Source of the DNA: Duganella sp. SG902
Lineage (GTDB): Bacteria > Pseudomonadota > Gammaproteobacteria > Burkholderiales > Burkholderiaceae_D
Assembly (NCBI RefSeq): GCF_013376005.1
Contig: NZ_JABMJK010000014.1
Location: 41,939-105,938, forward strand
DNA: 64,000 nucleotides
Reading direction: 5' to 3'
Below, one piece after another: positions 53,401 through 60,000 of the stretch. The position numbers and the translations under genes are program-made. Within the stretch, counting starts at the first letter, position 1, and every line of letters begins with the position of its first letter. The notes under the pieces were generated by a model. That model saw only the letters and a list, made by a program, of their open reading frames with translations. It did no database searches and was not told the DNA's origin.

Positions 53401-56400
53401 GTTCGACGACAGGGCCACCACCTGGTCGGTGGTCAGGCCGCTGGCCAGGTTGGCGGTGCTCAGCGAAGCCACTTGCGCGGTGCTCAGCACGGTGATCTGG
53501 TCGGTGGTCAGCGCGGCGCTCTGCTGCGTGGTCAGGGCGGCGATGGCCGAGGTTTTCAGCGCGCCGATGTCGGCGGTTTCAATCGCGGCGATGGCGGTGC
53601 TGCTCAGGGCGGCAACCTGCTGGCTCGACAGCGAACCGATCTGCTGGCTCGACAGGGCCACCACCTGGTCGGTGGTCAGGGCCTTGGTCTGGCTGGTGGT
53701 CAGCGAAGCGATGGCCGAGGTCTTCAGCGCGCCGATGTCGGACGTTTCAATCGCGGCGATGTCGTTGGTGCTGAAGGCGGCGATTTGCGCGCTGCTCAGG
53801 GCGCCGAACTGGTTCGACGACAGGGCCACCACCTGGTCGGTGGTCAGGCCGGCGATGCTGCCGGTGGTCAGCGCGGTCACTTGCTGGGTGCTCAGGGCGC
53901 CCAGTTGGTCGGTGGTCAGCGCGGCCAGCTGGCTGGTTTTCAGCGAGGCGATGATCGAGGTTTTCAGCCCGCCGATGTCGGCGGTGCCGATGGCCGCCAC
54001 GGCGGTGGTGGACAGGGCCGAGAATTGCGCGGTGCTCAACGCGCCCAGCTGGTTGGACGACAGCGCCACCACCTGGTCGGTGGTCAGGCCGTTGGCCAGG
54101 TTGGCGGTGCTCAGCGACGCGATCTGGCTGGTGCTCAGCACGGTGATCTGGTCGGTGGTCAGGGCGGCGGTCTGCTGGGTGGTCAGCGCGGCGATCACAT
54201 TGGTTTTCAGGGCGCCGATGTCGGCCGTCTCGATCGCGGCCACGGCGGTGCTGGTCAGGGCGGCAACCTGCTGGCTCGACAGCGCGCCTACCTGCTGGCT
54301 CGACAGGGCCACCACCTGGTCGGTGGTCAGGGCCTTGGTCTGGTTGGTGGTCAGCGCGGCGATGACGTTGGTTTTCAGCGCGGCCAGGTCGGCGGTTTCA
54401 ATCGCGGCCACGGCGTTGGTGCTCAGCGCGGCCACTTGCGCCGAGGTCAGCACGCCGGCCTGGGTGGACGACAGCGCCACGATCTGGTCGGTGCTCAGGC
54501 CGCCCACGCTGGCGGTGCTCAGGGCGGCGATCTGGCCGGTAGTCAGGTTGGAGACCTGGTCGGTGGTCAGCGCGGCCAGCTGCGACGATTTCAGCGCGGC
54601 GATGATGTTGGTTTTCAGGCCGACGATGTCGGCGGTCTCGATGGCGGCGATGGCGCCGGTCGACAGCGCGGAGAACTGCGCGGTGCTCAGCGCGCCCAGC
54701 TGGTTCGAGGTCATTGCCACCACCTGGTCGGTGGTCAGGCCCGAGGCCAGGTCGGCGGTGCTCAGCGAGGCCACCTGCGCGGTGCTCAGCACGGTGATCT
54801 GGTCGGTGGTCAGGGCGGCCGTCTGCTGCGTGGTCAGGGCGGCGATGGCGCTGGTTTTCAGCGCGCCGATGTCGGCCGTCTCGATGGCGGCGATGGCGGT
54901 GCTGCTCAGCGCGGCGACCTGCTGGCTCGACAGCGAACCGATCTGCTGGCTCGACAGGGCCACCACCTGGTCGGTGGTCAGGGCCTTGGTCTGATTGGTG
55001 CTCAGGGCGGCGATGACGTTGGTTTTCAGCGCGGCCAGGTCGGCCGTCTCGATCGCGGCCACGGCGTTGGTGCCGAGGGCGCCCACTTGCGCCGAGGTCA
55101 GCACGCCGGCCTGGGTGGACGACAGCGACACCACCTGGTCGGTGCTCAGGGCGGCCATGCTGCCGGTGCTCAGGGCGGCGATCTGGCCGGTGGTCAGGTT
55201 GGACACCTGGTCGGTGGTCAGGGCCGCCAGTTGCGCGGTTTTCAGCGAGGCGATGATATTGGTTTTCAGGCCGACGATATCGGCGGTGGCAATCGCGGCG
55301 ATGGCGCTGGTCGACAGCGCGCCGAATTGCGTGGTGCTCAGCGCGCCCAGCTGGTTGGACGACAGCGCCACCACCTGGTCGGTGGTCAGGCCCGAAGCCA
55401 GGTTGGCGGTGCTCAGCGAGGCCACTTGCGCGGTGCTCAGGGCGGCCACCTGGTCGGTGGTCAGGGCGGCGGTCTGCTGGGTGGTCAGGGCGGCGATGGC
55501 GCTGGTTTTAAGCGCGCCGATGTCGCCCGTCTCGATGGCGGCCACGGCGGTGCTGCTGAGGGCGGCGACCTGCTGGCTCGACAGCGCGCCGACTTGCTGG
55601 CTCGACAGGGCCACCACCTGGTCGGTGGTCAGGGCCTTGGTCTGGTTGGTGGTCAGGGCGGCGATGACGTTGGTCTTCAGCACGGCCAGGTCGGCGGTCT
55701 CAATCGCGGCCACGGCGCTGGTGCCGAGGGCCGCCACTTGCGCCGAGGTCAGCACGCCGGCCTGGGTGGCCGACAGCGCCACCACCTGGTCGGTGCTCAG
55801 GCTGGCCATGTTGGCGGTGGTCAGGGCGGCGATCTGGCCGGTGGTCAGGTTGGCCACCTGGTCGGTGGTCAGGGCCGCCAGCTGCGCGGTTTTCAGCGCG
55901 GCGATCACATTGGTTTTCAGCGCCACCAGGTCGGCGGTCTCGATGGCCGCGACGTTGGTGGTCGACAGCGCGCCGAACTGGGCGCTGCTCAGGGTGGCCA
56001 GCTGGGCCGAGCTCAGCGCCACCACCTGGTCGGTGGTCAGGCCGCTGGCGATGGCGTTGGTGCTCAGCGAGCTGACCTGGCCGGTGGTCATCACGCTGAC
56101 CTGGTCGGTGGTCAGGGCTTTGACTTGCGCGGTGTTCAGGCCGCCGATCGCATTGGTTTTCAGGGCGACGAAGTCGCCGGTCTCGATCGCCACGATGGCG
56201 TTGGTGCTCAGGCTGCCCACCTGGGTGCTGCTCAGGGCGGCGGCTTGCTGGCTGCTCAGGGCCACCACCTGATCGGTGGTCAGGGCGCCCAGCTGGGCGG
56301 TGCTGAGGCCGGCAATGGCGCTGGTTTTCAGGGAAGCAAAGTCACCGGTTTCAATCGCCACCAGGTTGGTGGTCGAGAGCGCGTTGATCTGCGCCGAGCT

Positions 56401-56640
56401 GAACACACCCACCTGGCTGGCCGACAGCGCAACGATCTGGTCCGTGGTCAGGCCGTTGCTCAGCTGTTTGGTGGTCAGCACCGCGATGTGGGTGGTGGTC
56501 AGCGCGCCGATCTGGTCGGTCGTGAAGGCCTGGGTCTGGGCGGAATTGAGCGCAACCAGATCGGCAGTTGCGAGAGCTGCAATGCTTGCGGTCGGCAAGG
56601 CTGCGATCTGTGCGGTACTAAAACTAGTTACGAGGCTCAT
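47410..56640 (-). CDS. Giant octapeptide-repeat protein B with EF-hand-like C-terminus, probable type I secreted glycoprotein
   Basis: 3076 aa. ATG 56640 is chosen because AAGGAG lies eight bases upstream; a GTG seven codons earlier has none. No signal peptide: the protein starts MSLVTSFSTAQIAALPTAS and enters the repeat at once. About 2800 residues are octads of the type TTDQVVAL, SSQQIGSL or STAQVASL, grouped into 72-residue blocks marked by ETADIxxLK and into 217-residue superrepeats. From about 2815 comes a domain with LDLNNDGI, LDRNGDGTINDGSELFGSG, LDSNGDGTIDAKD and VWVDGNADGVSQADEL, i.e. Ca-binding loops. The last 75 residues end LKALFGGNHSTGILAAK, like gene C. The repeat has one Cys and essentially no aromatic residues. 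Exporter genes lie directly downstream. The function is probably adhesive or structural; not proven. Confidence 0.9.
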   Translation of the reverse strand: MSLVTSFSTAQIAALPTASIAALATADLVALNSAQTQAFTTDQIGALTTTHIAVLTTKQLSNGLTTDQIVALSASQVGVFSSAQINALSTTNLVAIETGDFASLKTSAIAGLSTAQLGALTTDQVVALSSQQAAALSSTQVGSLSTNAIVAIETGDFVALKTNAIGGLNTAQVKALTTDQVSVMTTGQVSSLSTNAIASGLTTDQVVALSSAQLATLSSAQFGALSTTNVAAIETADLVALKTNVIAALKTAQLAALTTDQVANLTTGQIAALTTANMASLSTDQVVALSATQAGVLTSAQVAALGTSAVAAIETADLAVLKTNVIAALTTNQTKALTTDQVVALSSQQVGALSSQQVAALSSTAVAAIETGDIGALKTSAIAALTTQQTAALTTDQVAALSTAQVASLSTANLASGLTTDQVVALSSNQLGALSTTQFGALSTSAIAAIATADIVGLKTNIIASLKTAQLAALTTDQVSNLTTGQIAALSTGSMAALSTDQVVSLSSTQAGVLTSAQVGALGTNAVAAIETADLAALKTNVIAALSTNQTKALTTDQVVALSSQQIGSLSSQQVAALSSTAIAAIETADIGALKTSAIAALTTQQTAALTTDQITVLSTAQVASLSTADLASGLTTDQVVAMTSNQLGALSTAQFSALSTGAIAAIETADIVGLKTNIIAALKSSQLAALTTDQVSNLTTGQIAALSTASVGGLSTDQIVALSSTQAGVLTSAQVAALSTNAVAAIETADLAALKTNVIAALTTNQTKALTTDQVVALSSQQVGALSSQQVAALTSTAVAAIETADIGALKTNVIAALTTQQTAALTTDQITVLSTSQIASLSTANLANGLTTDQVVALSSNQLGALSTAQFSALSTTAVAAIGTADIGGLKTSIIASLKTSQLAALTTDQLGALSTQQVTALTTGSIAGLTTDQVVALSSNQFGALSSAQIAAFSTNDIAAIETSDIGALKTSAIASLTTSQTKALTTDQVVALSSQQIGSLSSQQVAALSSTAIAAIETADIGALKTSAIAALTTQQSAALTTDQITVLSTAQVASLSTANLASGLTTDQVVALSSNQLGALSTSQFNALSTTAVAAIETADIVGLKTNIIAVLKTGQLAALTTDQLGALSTNQVAALTTGSIAALTTDQVVALSSNQFGALSSAQIAAFSTNDIAAIETSDIGALKTSAIASLTTSQTKALTTDQVVALNSQQIGSLSSQQVAALSSTAIAAIETADIGALKTSAIAALTTQQTAALTTDQITVLSTAQVASLSTANLASGLTTDQVVALSSNQLGALSTAQFNALSTTAVAAIETADIVGLKTNIIAVLKTGQLAALTTDQLGALSTNQVAALTTGSIAALTTDQVVALSSNQFGALSSAQIAAFSTNDIAAIETSDIGALKTSAIASLTTSQTKALTTDQVVALNSQQIGSLSSQQVAALSSTAIAAIETADIGALKTSAIAALTTQQTAALTTDQITVLSTAQVASLSTANLASGLTTDQVVALSSNQLGALSTAQFNALSTTAVAAIETADIVGLKTSIIAVLKTGQLAALTTDQLGALSTNQVAALTTGSIAALTTDQVVALSSNQFGALSSAQIAAFSTNDIAAIETSDIGALKTSAIASLTTSQTKALTTDQVVALNSQQIGSLSSQQVAALSSTAIAAIETADIGALKTSAIAALTTQQTAALTTDQITVLSTAQVASLSTTALASGLTTDQVVALSSNQLGALSTAQFNALSTTAVAAIETADIVGLKTSIIAVLKTGQLAALTTDQLGALSTQQVTALTTGSIAALTTDQVVALSSNQFGALSSAQIAAFSTNDIAAIETADVGALKTNAIAALTTNQTKALTTDQVVALSSQQIGSLSSQQVAALSSTAIAAIETADIGALKTSAIAALTTQQTAALTTDQITVLSTAQVASLSTTALASGLTTDQVVALSSNQLGALSTAQFNALSTTAVAAIETADIVGLKTSIIAVLKTGQLAALTTDQLGALSTQQVTALTTGSIAALTTDQVVALSSNQFGALSSAQIAAFSTNDIAAIETADVGALKTNAIAALTTNQTKALTTDQVVALSSQQIGSLSSQQVAALSSTAIAAIETADIGALKTNAIAALTTQQSAALTTDQITVLSTAQVASLSTANLASGLTTDQVVALSSNQLGALSTAQFNALSTTAVAAIETADIGGLKTSIIAALKTGQLAALTTDQLGALSTQQVGALTTGSIAALTTDQVVALSSNQFGALSSAQIAAFSTNDIAAIETADVGGLKTSAIAALTTSQAKALTTDQVVALSSQQIGTLSSQQVAALSSGAIAAIETADIGALKTSAIAALSTQQVAALSTDQVTVLSTAQIASLSTTALASGLTTDQVVALTSNQLGALSTTQFNALSTTAVAAIATADIGGLKTSIIASLKTGQLAALTTDQLGALSTLQVTALTTGSIAALSTDQVVALSSNQVATLSSAQVSAFSTNDIAAIETADVGALKTSAIAGLTTNQTNALTTDQVVALSSTQIGALSSTQVAGLSTAATAAIETADIGALKTSAIAALRTAQLAALTTDQVGVLSTAQIGSLSTAALASGLTTDQVVALSSNQLGALSTAQVNALSTTSVAAIETADIGALKTSIIATLKTAQIAALTTDQVAALSTAQIGALTTASLASALSTNQIVALTTTQVGVLSSSQVAALSTNSIAALSTEDVTVLKTSAIGALQTAQAAALTTDQIVALSSNQVAALSSNQVKALSTTQLVAIETADFVGLKTAAIAALSTAQITSLTTDQIHSMTSSQVCAITTAQVPGLTTDQINALPSPLGTPIVLDLNNDGITTLGLSAGVNFDVNATGSKVNTGWVGGGDGLLALDRNGDGTINDGSELFGSGTTLSTGGKATNGYTALAELDSNGDGTIDAKDSAFGNLRVWVDGNADGVSQADELRSLGDLGITKLNLDAKQNVSANNGNFVGITSTFETADGASHTAADVWFAQGTTSSVSSSVSNLSSALSSFNAQAAAATENATKLELPSATNASVAALASAIGSYDNTQLTAASNQAATEDSQRLKALFGGNHSTGILAAK
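48799..56610 (-). repeat. Twelve tandem 651-bp (217-aa) superrepeats in giant gene B
   Basis: The anchor ggtSgacagS (around the STTAVAAI unit) falls at 48799, 49450, 50101, 50752, 51403, 52054, 52705, 53356, 54007, 54658, 55309 and 55960, every step exactly 651 bp. Each unit holds 27 octads plus one extra residue (a nine-residue unit ending ASGL or similar). Central copies (about 50100-53700) are nearly identical over stretches of more than 100 bp; outer copies diverge. Copy number may vary between strains or be mis-assembled. Confidence 0.95.
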
Positions 56641-56648
56641 TTTCCATT

Positions 56649-56654
56649 CTCCTT
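56649..56654 (-). promoter_or_regulatory. Ribosome-binding site that fixes the start of giant gene B
   Basis: AAGGAG on the minus strand, eight bases before ATG 56640. It lies inside the longer open frame that begins at GTG 56661, so that upstream start is unlikely to be used. Confidence 0.88.
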
Positions 56655-56783
56655 GGGGCACTACACGGTTCTATACGGACAGATGATGGAGCCCACGGGA
56701 TGCTTCCCTGCGGCTCCAGCTTGAATTGGGTGTTCCGGTGTTTCTTGCAGATCGGCGCGTACGAAAACCGCGCGCTTTAGTTC

Positions 56784-56810
56784 TTAACGTCAATCTTTGC
56801 GGCAACTTTA
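56784..56810 (-). promoter_or_regulatory. Sigma-28 (FliA)-like promoter of giant gene B
   Basis: On the minus strand TAAAGTTG (56810-56803), exactly 11 bases, then GACGTTAA (56791-56784). The E. coli FliA consensus is TAAAGTTT-N11-GCCGATAA; 13 of 16 positions match with the correct spacing. Transcription would start near 56777, giving a leader of about 137 bases that contains the hairpin at 56688-56717. No good sigma-70 promoter is visible in the gap. Confidence 0.5.
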
Positions 56811-57021
56811 GGATGAGCCAGGCATGATTTTTCCTGTGGTTAACATTTAAATCGCCGCGAAGTAACACATAGCTTCAGTTAATCAGCCGCAAGAATCTGC
56901 GGAGGCTGGCTGGCCTGAACGTGTAAAGCGACCTTTTTCTTCAGCGCATTAAGTTTTTTTGTTTACGTGTGGCAATGCAAAAAGCGGGCCATATTTTCCA
57001 AAATGCAACTCCAGAGACACA

Positions 57022-57047
57022 AACGGCAGAGCGTTTGCTCTGCCGTT
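57022..57047 (-). terminator. Hairpin terminator after giant gene C
   Basis: An 11-bp perfect stem (aacggcagagc at 57022-57032, gctctgccgtt at 57037-57047, loop gttt) lies 20 bases after the stop of gene C. The T-tract is weak (tttgtgtct), so termination may be partial. Confidence 0.7.
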
Positions 57048-57066
57048 CGCCTGCTACTCCCGCCGC

Positions 57067-60000
57067 TTACTTGCCGGGCACCGCGAGGTAGCCCTGGGCC
57101 GCGCCGCCATGCAGCGCCTTCAGCTTGAGCTCATCGGTGGCCGCCTGGCCGCCGTTCAGGGTCGGCTTGGTCTCGGCGTCGAACTGGTTCAGCGCCGCGG
57201 CCAGCTGGGCCACGCTGCCGCCCACGCCCTGGCCCGGCACCTCCAGCTTGGCGGGGGTGTTCACCGCCGCGCCGTGGCTGAACGACGCCAGCGCCTGCGA
57301 CAGGCCGCTGACGTTGCTGCTCAGCTGCTGTTGCGCCGGCGACACGGCGAACCAGACGTCGGCCGCCGCGTGGCTGGCGCCATCGGCGGTCTCGTAGGTC
57401 GAGGTGGCGCCGATGGTGTTGCCGTTGTTGCCGGTCAGGCCATCCTTGACGTCGAGGTTGAGCTTGGTGATGCCGAGGTCGGCCAGCGACTTCAGCTCGC
57501 CGGCCTGGCTGACGCCGTCCGCGTTGCCGTCGACCCACACGCGCAGTTCGGCGAACTTGCCATCCTTGGCGTCGATGGTGCCGTCGCCGTTGGTGTCCAG
57601 TTCGGCCATGGCGATATAACCGTCGGCCGCGCGCTGGCCGTTGGCCAGGGTGGTGCCCGAGCCGAACAGTTCGCCGCCGTCGTTGATCACGCCGTCGCCG
57701 TTGCGGTCCAGCGCCAGGAAGCCGTCGCCGCCGGCCAGCCAGCCGGTGTTGAGCTTGGTGCCGGTGGCGCCCAGGTCGAACTGCACGCCGTTCGCCAGCG
57801 AACTGGTCTGGATGCCGTCGCCGTTCAGGTCGAGCGCGATCGGGGTCAGCGAGATCAGCGCGTTGATCTGGTTGGCGGTCATGCCCTGGCGCTGGTCGGT
57901 GGTCAGCGCGTGGATCTGCTGCGTGGTCAGCGCGTGGATCTGGGTGGTGGTCAGCGACACGATCTCGCCGGTGGTCAGCGCGCGCAGCTGGCGCGACGAC
58001 AGGGCGCGGATGCCGTTGGTGGTGATCGCCACCAGGTCGGCGGTTTCCAGCGCGGCCAGGGCGTTGGTCGACAGCGCCTGTACCTGCTGGGTGCTGAGGG
58101 CCGCCACCTGGGCCGAGGTCAGGCCCACGCCCTGCGCCGAGGTCAGCACGGACAGATGGGTGGTGCTCAGCGCGCCCACCTCGCTCACGGTCAGCGCCGC
58201 CACCGCGGCGGTGGACAGGGCCACCAGGTTGCGGGTCGACAGCGCCGCCACTTGCGTGGTCGACAGCGAGGCCGCCTGCGCCGTGGTCAGGGCGCCGATC
58301 TGGGCGGTGCTCAGGCCGACCGCGAACGCGGCCGTGCCCAGCGCCGCCACCTGGCCGGTCGACAGCGCCGCCACCTGGTTCAGCGACAGGCCGGCCAGCT
58401 GCGCGGTGCGCAGGGCGGCCATGTCGTTGGTGGTCAGGCCGCCGAGGTCGGCGGTCTCGATGGCGCCGATGCTGTTGGTCGACAGCGCCACCACCTGCTG
58501 CGTGCTCAGCGAGGACAGCTGGCTGGACGACAGCGCCACCACCTGGTCGGTGCTCAGCGCGCCGATGCTGCCGGTGCTCAGGGCGGCCAGGGTGGTGGTG
58601 CCCAGGCTGCCGACCTGGGCGGTGCTCAGGGCGCCGACCTGGGCCGTGCTCAGGATGGCGATGGCCTGCGTCTTGATGGCCGCCAGGTCGGCGGTTTCCA
58701 GCGCGCCCACCGCGTTCAGGGTCAGCGCCGCCACCTGCTGGGTGCTCAGGGCCGAGGCCTCGGCGGTGGTCAGCGCCACGATCTGGTTGGTGCCGAGGGC
58801 CTTGATCTGGTTGGCGCTCAGGGCCGCCAGCGCGGCGGTCGACAGCGCCGCCAGGTCGGCGGTTTCCAGCGCCACCACGCCATTGGTGGTCAGGGCCGCG
58901 GCCTGGGTGGCCGTCAGCGCCGCCGCCTGGGCCGTGGTCAGGGCCACGATCTGGTCGGTGCTCAGGCCGGCGATGCCGGCGGTGGCGATGGCCGCCACCT
59001 GCGCGGTCGACAGCGCCGCCACCTGGGCGGTGCCGAAGCCGGCCAGCTGCTGGGTGCGCAGCAGGCCGATGTCCAGCGTGCTCAGGCCGGCGAGGTCGGC
59101 CGTCTCAATCGCGGCGATGCTGTTGCTGCGCAGCGCCACGATCTGGCCGGTGGACAGCGCGCCCAGCTGGGCCGAGGTCAGCGCCACCACCTGGTCCGAG
59201 CTCAGCGCGGCGATGCCGGCGCTGCTGATGGCGGCCAGGGTGGCGGTGCCCAGGGTGTTGATTTGCAGCGTGCTCAGCGCGGCGACCTGGGTGGTGCTCA
59301 GCGCGGCCACGGCCTGCGATTTGAGCGCGGCCAGGTCGGCGGTTTCCAGCGCGGCCACCGAGCCGGCGCTCAACGCCGCCACTTGCGTGGTCGACAGCGC
59401 GGCCGCCTGGGCGGTGGTCAGCGCCACCACCTGGTTGCTGGTCAGCGCCTTGACCTGGTTCACCGTCAGCGCGGCCGCGGCGGCGGTCGACAGCGCGGCG
59501 AAGTCGGCGGTCTCCAGCGCGGCGACACTGTTGGTGCTCAGGGCGGCGGCTTGCGAAGCGCTCAGCACGCCGGCCTGGGTGGTGGTCAGCGCCACCACCT
59601 GGTTGGTGCTGAGCGCGGCGATGCCGGCGGTGGTGAGGGCGGCCACTTGCGCGGTCGACAGCACGGCCACCTGCTCGGTTTCCAGCGCGGCGATCTGGTG
59701 GGTGCGCAGCGCCGCCACGTTGGCGGTGCTGAGGCCGGCCAGGTCGGCGGTTTCAATCGCGCCGATGCTGTTGCTGCTCAGGGCCACCACTTGCGCGGTG
59801 CCGAAGCTGGCGATCTGCGCCGAGCTCAGCGCCACCACTTGCGCGGTGCCCAGCGCGGCGATGCCGGCCGTGCTGATGGCCGCCAGCGCGGCGGTGGCCA
59901 GGGTGTTGATCTGGGTGGTGCCCAGGGCCGCCACCTGCGCGGTGCTCAGCGCGGCGATGGACTGGGTCTTGAGCGCGGCCAGGTCGGCCGTCTCCAGCGC

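Larger units (their letters stand above)
56641..57066. other. 426-bp intergenic region between giant genes B and C (leader of B)
   Basis: This AT-richer gap holds, on the minus strand, the terminator of gene C (57022-57047), a sigma-28-like promoter (56784-56810), a leader hairpin (ggagcc at 56688-56693 with ggctcc at 56712-56717, plus inner ggga/tccc pairing) and the ribosome site of gene B. A 65-codon open frame at 56671-56868 lacks support. The rest shows nothing I can name. Confidence 0.7.

Noticed and set aside
48799..56610. CRISPR-like periodicity of direct repeats
   Set aside because: The repeats are in-frame coding units of 24 bp and multiples, with no spacers and no cas genes.
47410..56640. 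Resemblance of octads to TAL-effector repeats (LTPEQV-type helices)
   Set aside because: Local likeness only; the unit is 8 residues rather than about 34 and there is no variable di-residue position or nuclear/secretion signature of TALEs.
47380..56724. Plus-strand open frame of 3114 codons antisense to giant gene B
   Set aside because: It is a shadow: the octad codons read backwards as Gly-Gln-Arg-His-rich repeats without stops. It has no ribosome site, ends past the real start of B and contains the terminator in its beginning. The minus-strand frame has the EF-hand domain, start signals and exporter neighbours.
56671..56868. 65-codon minus-strand frame in the leader of gene B
   Set aside because: No ribosome site, Arg-rich composition, and it overlaps the promoter and hairpin candidates.
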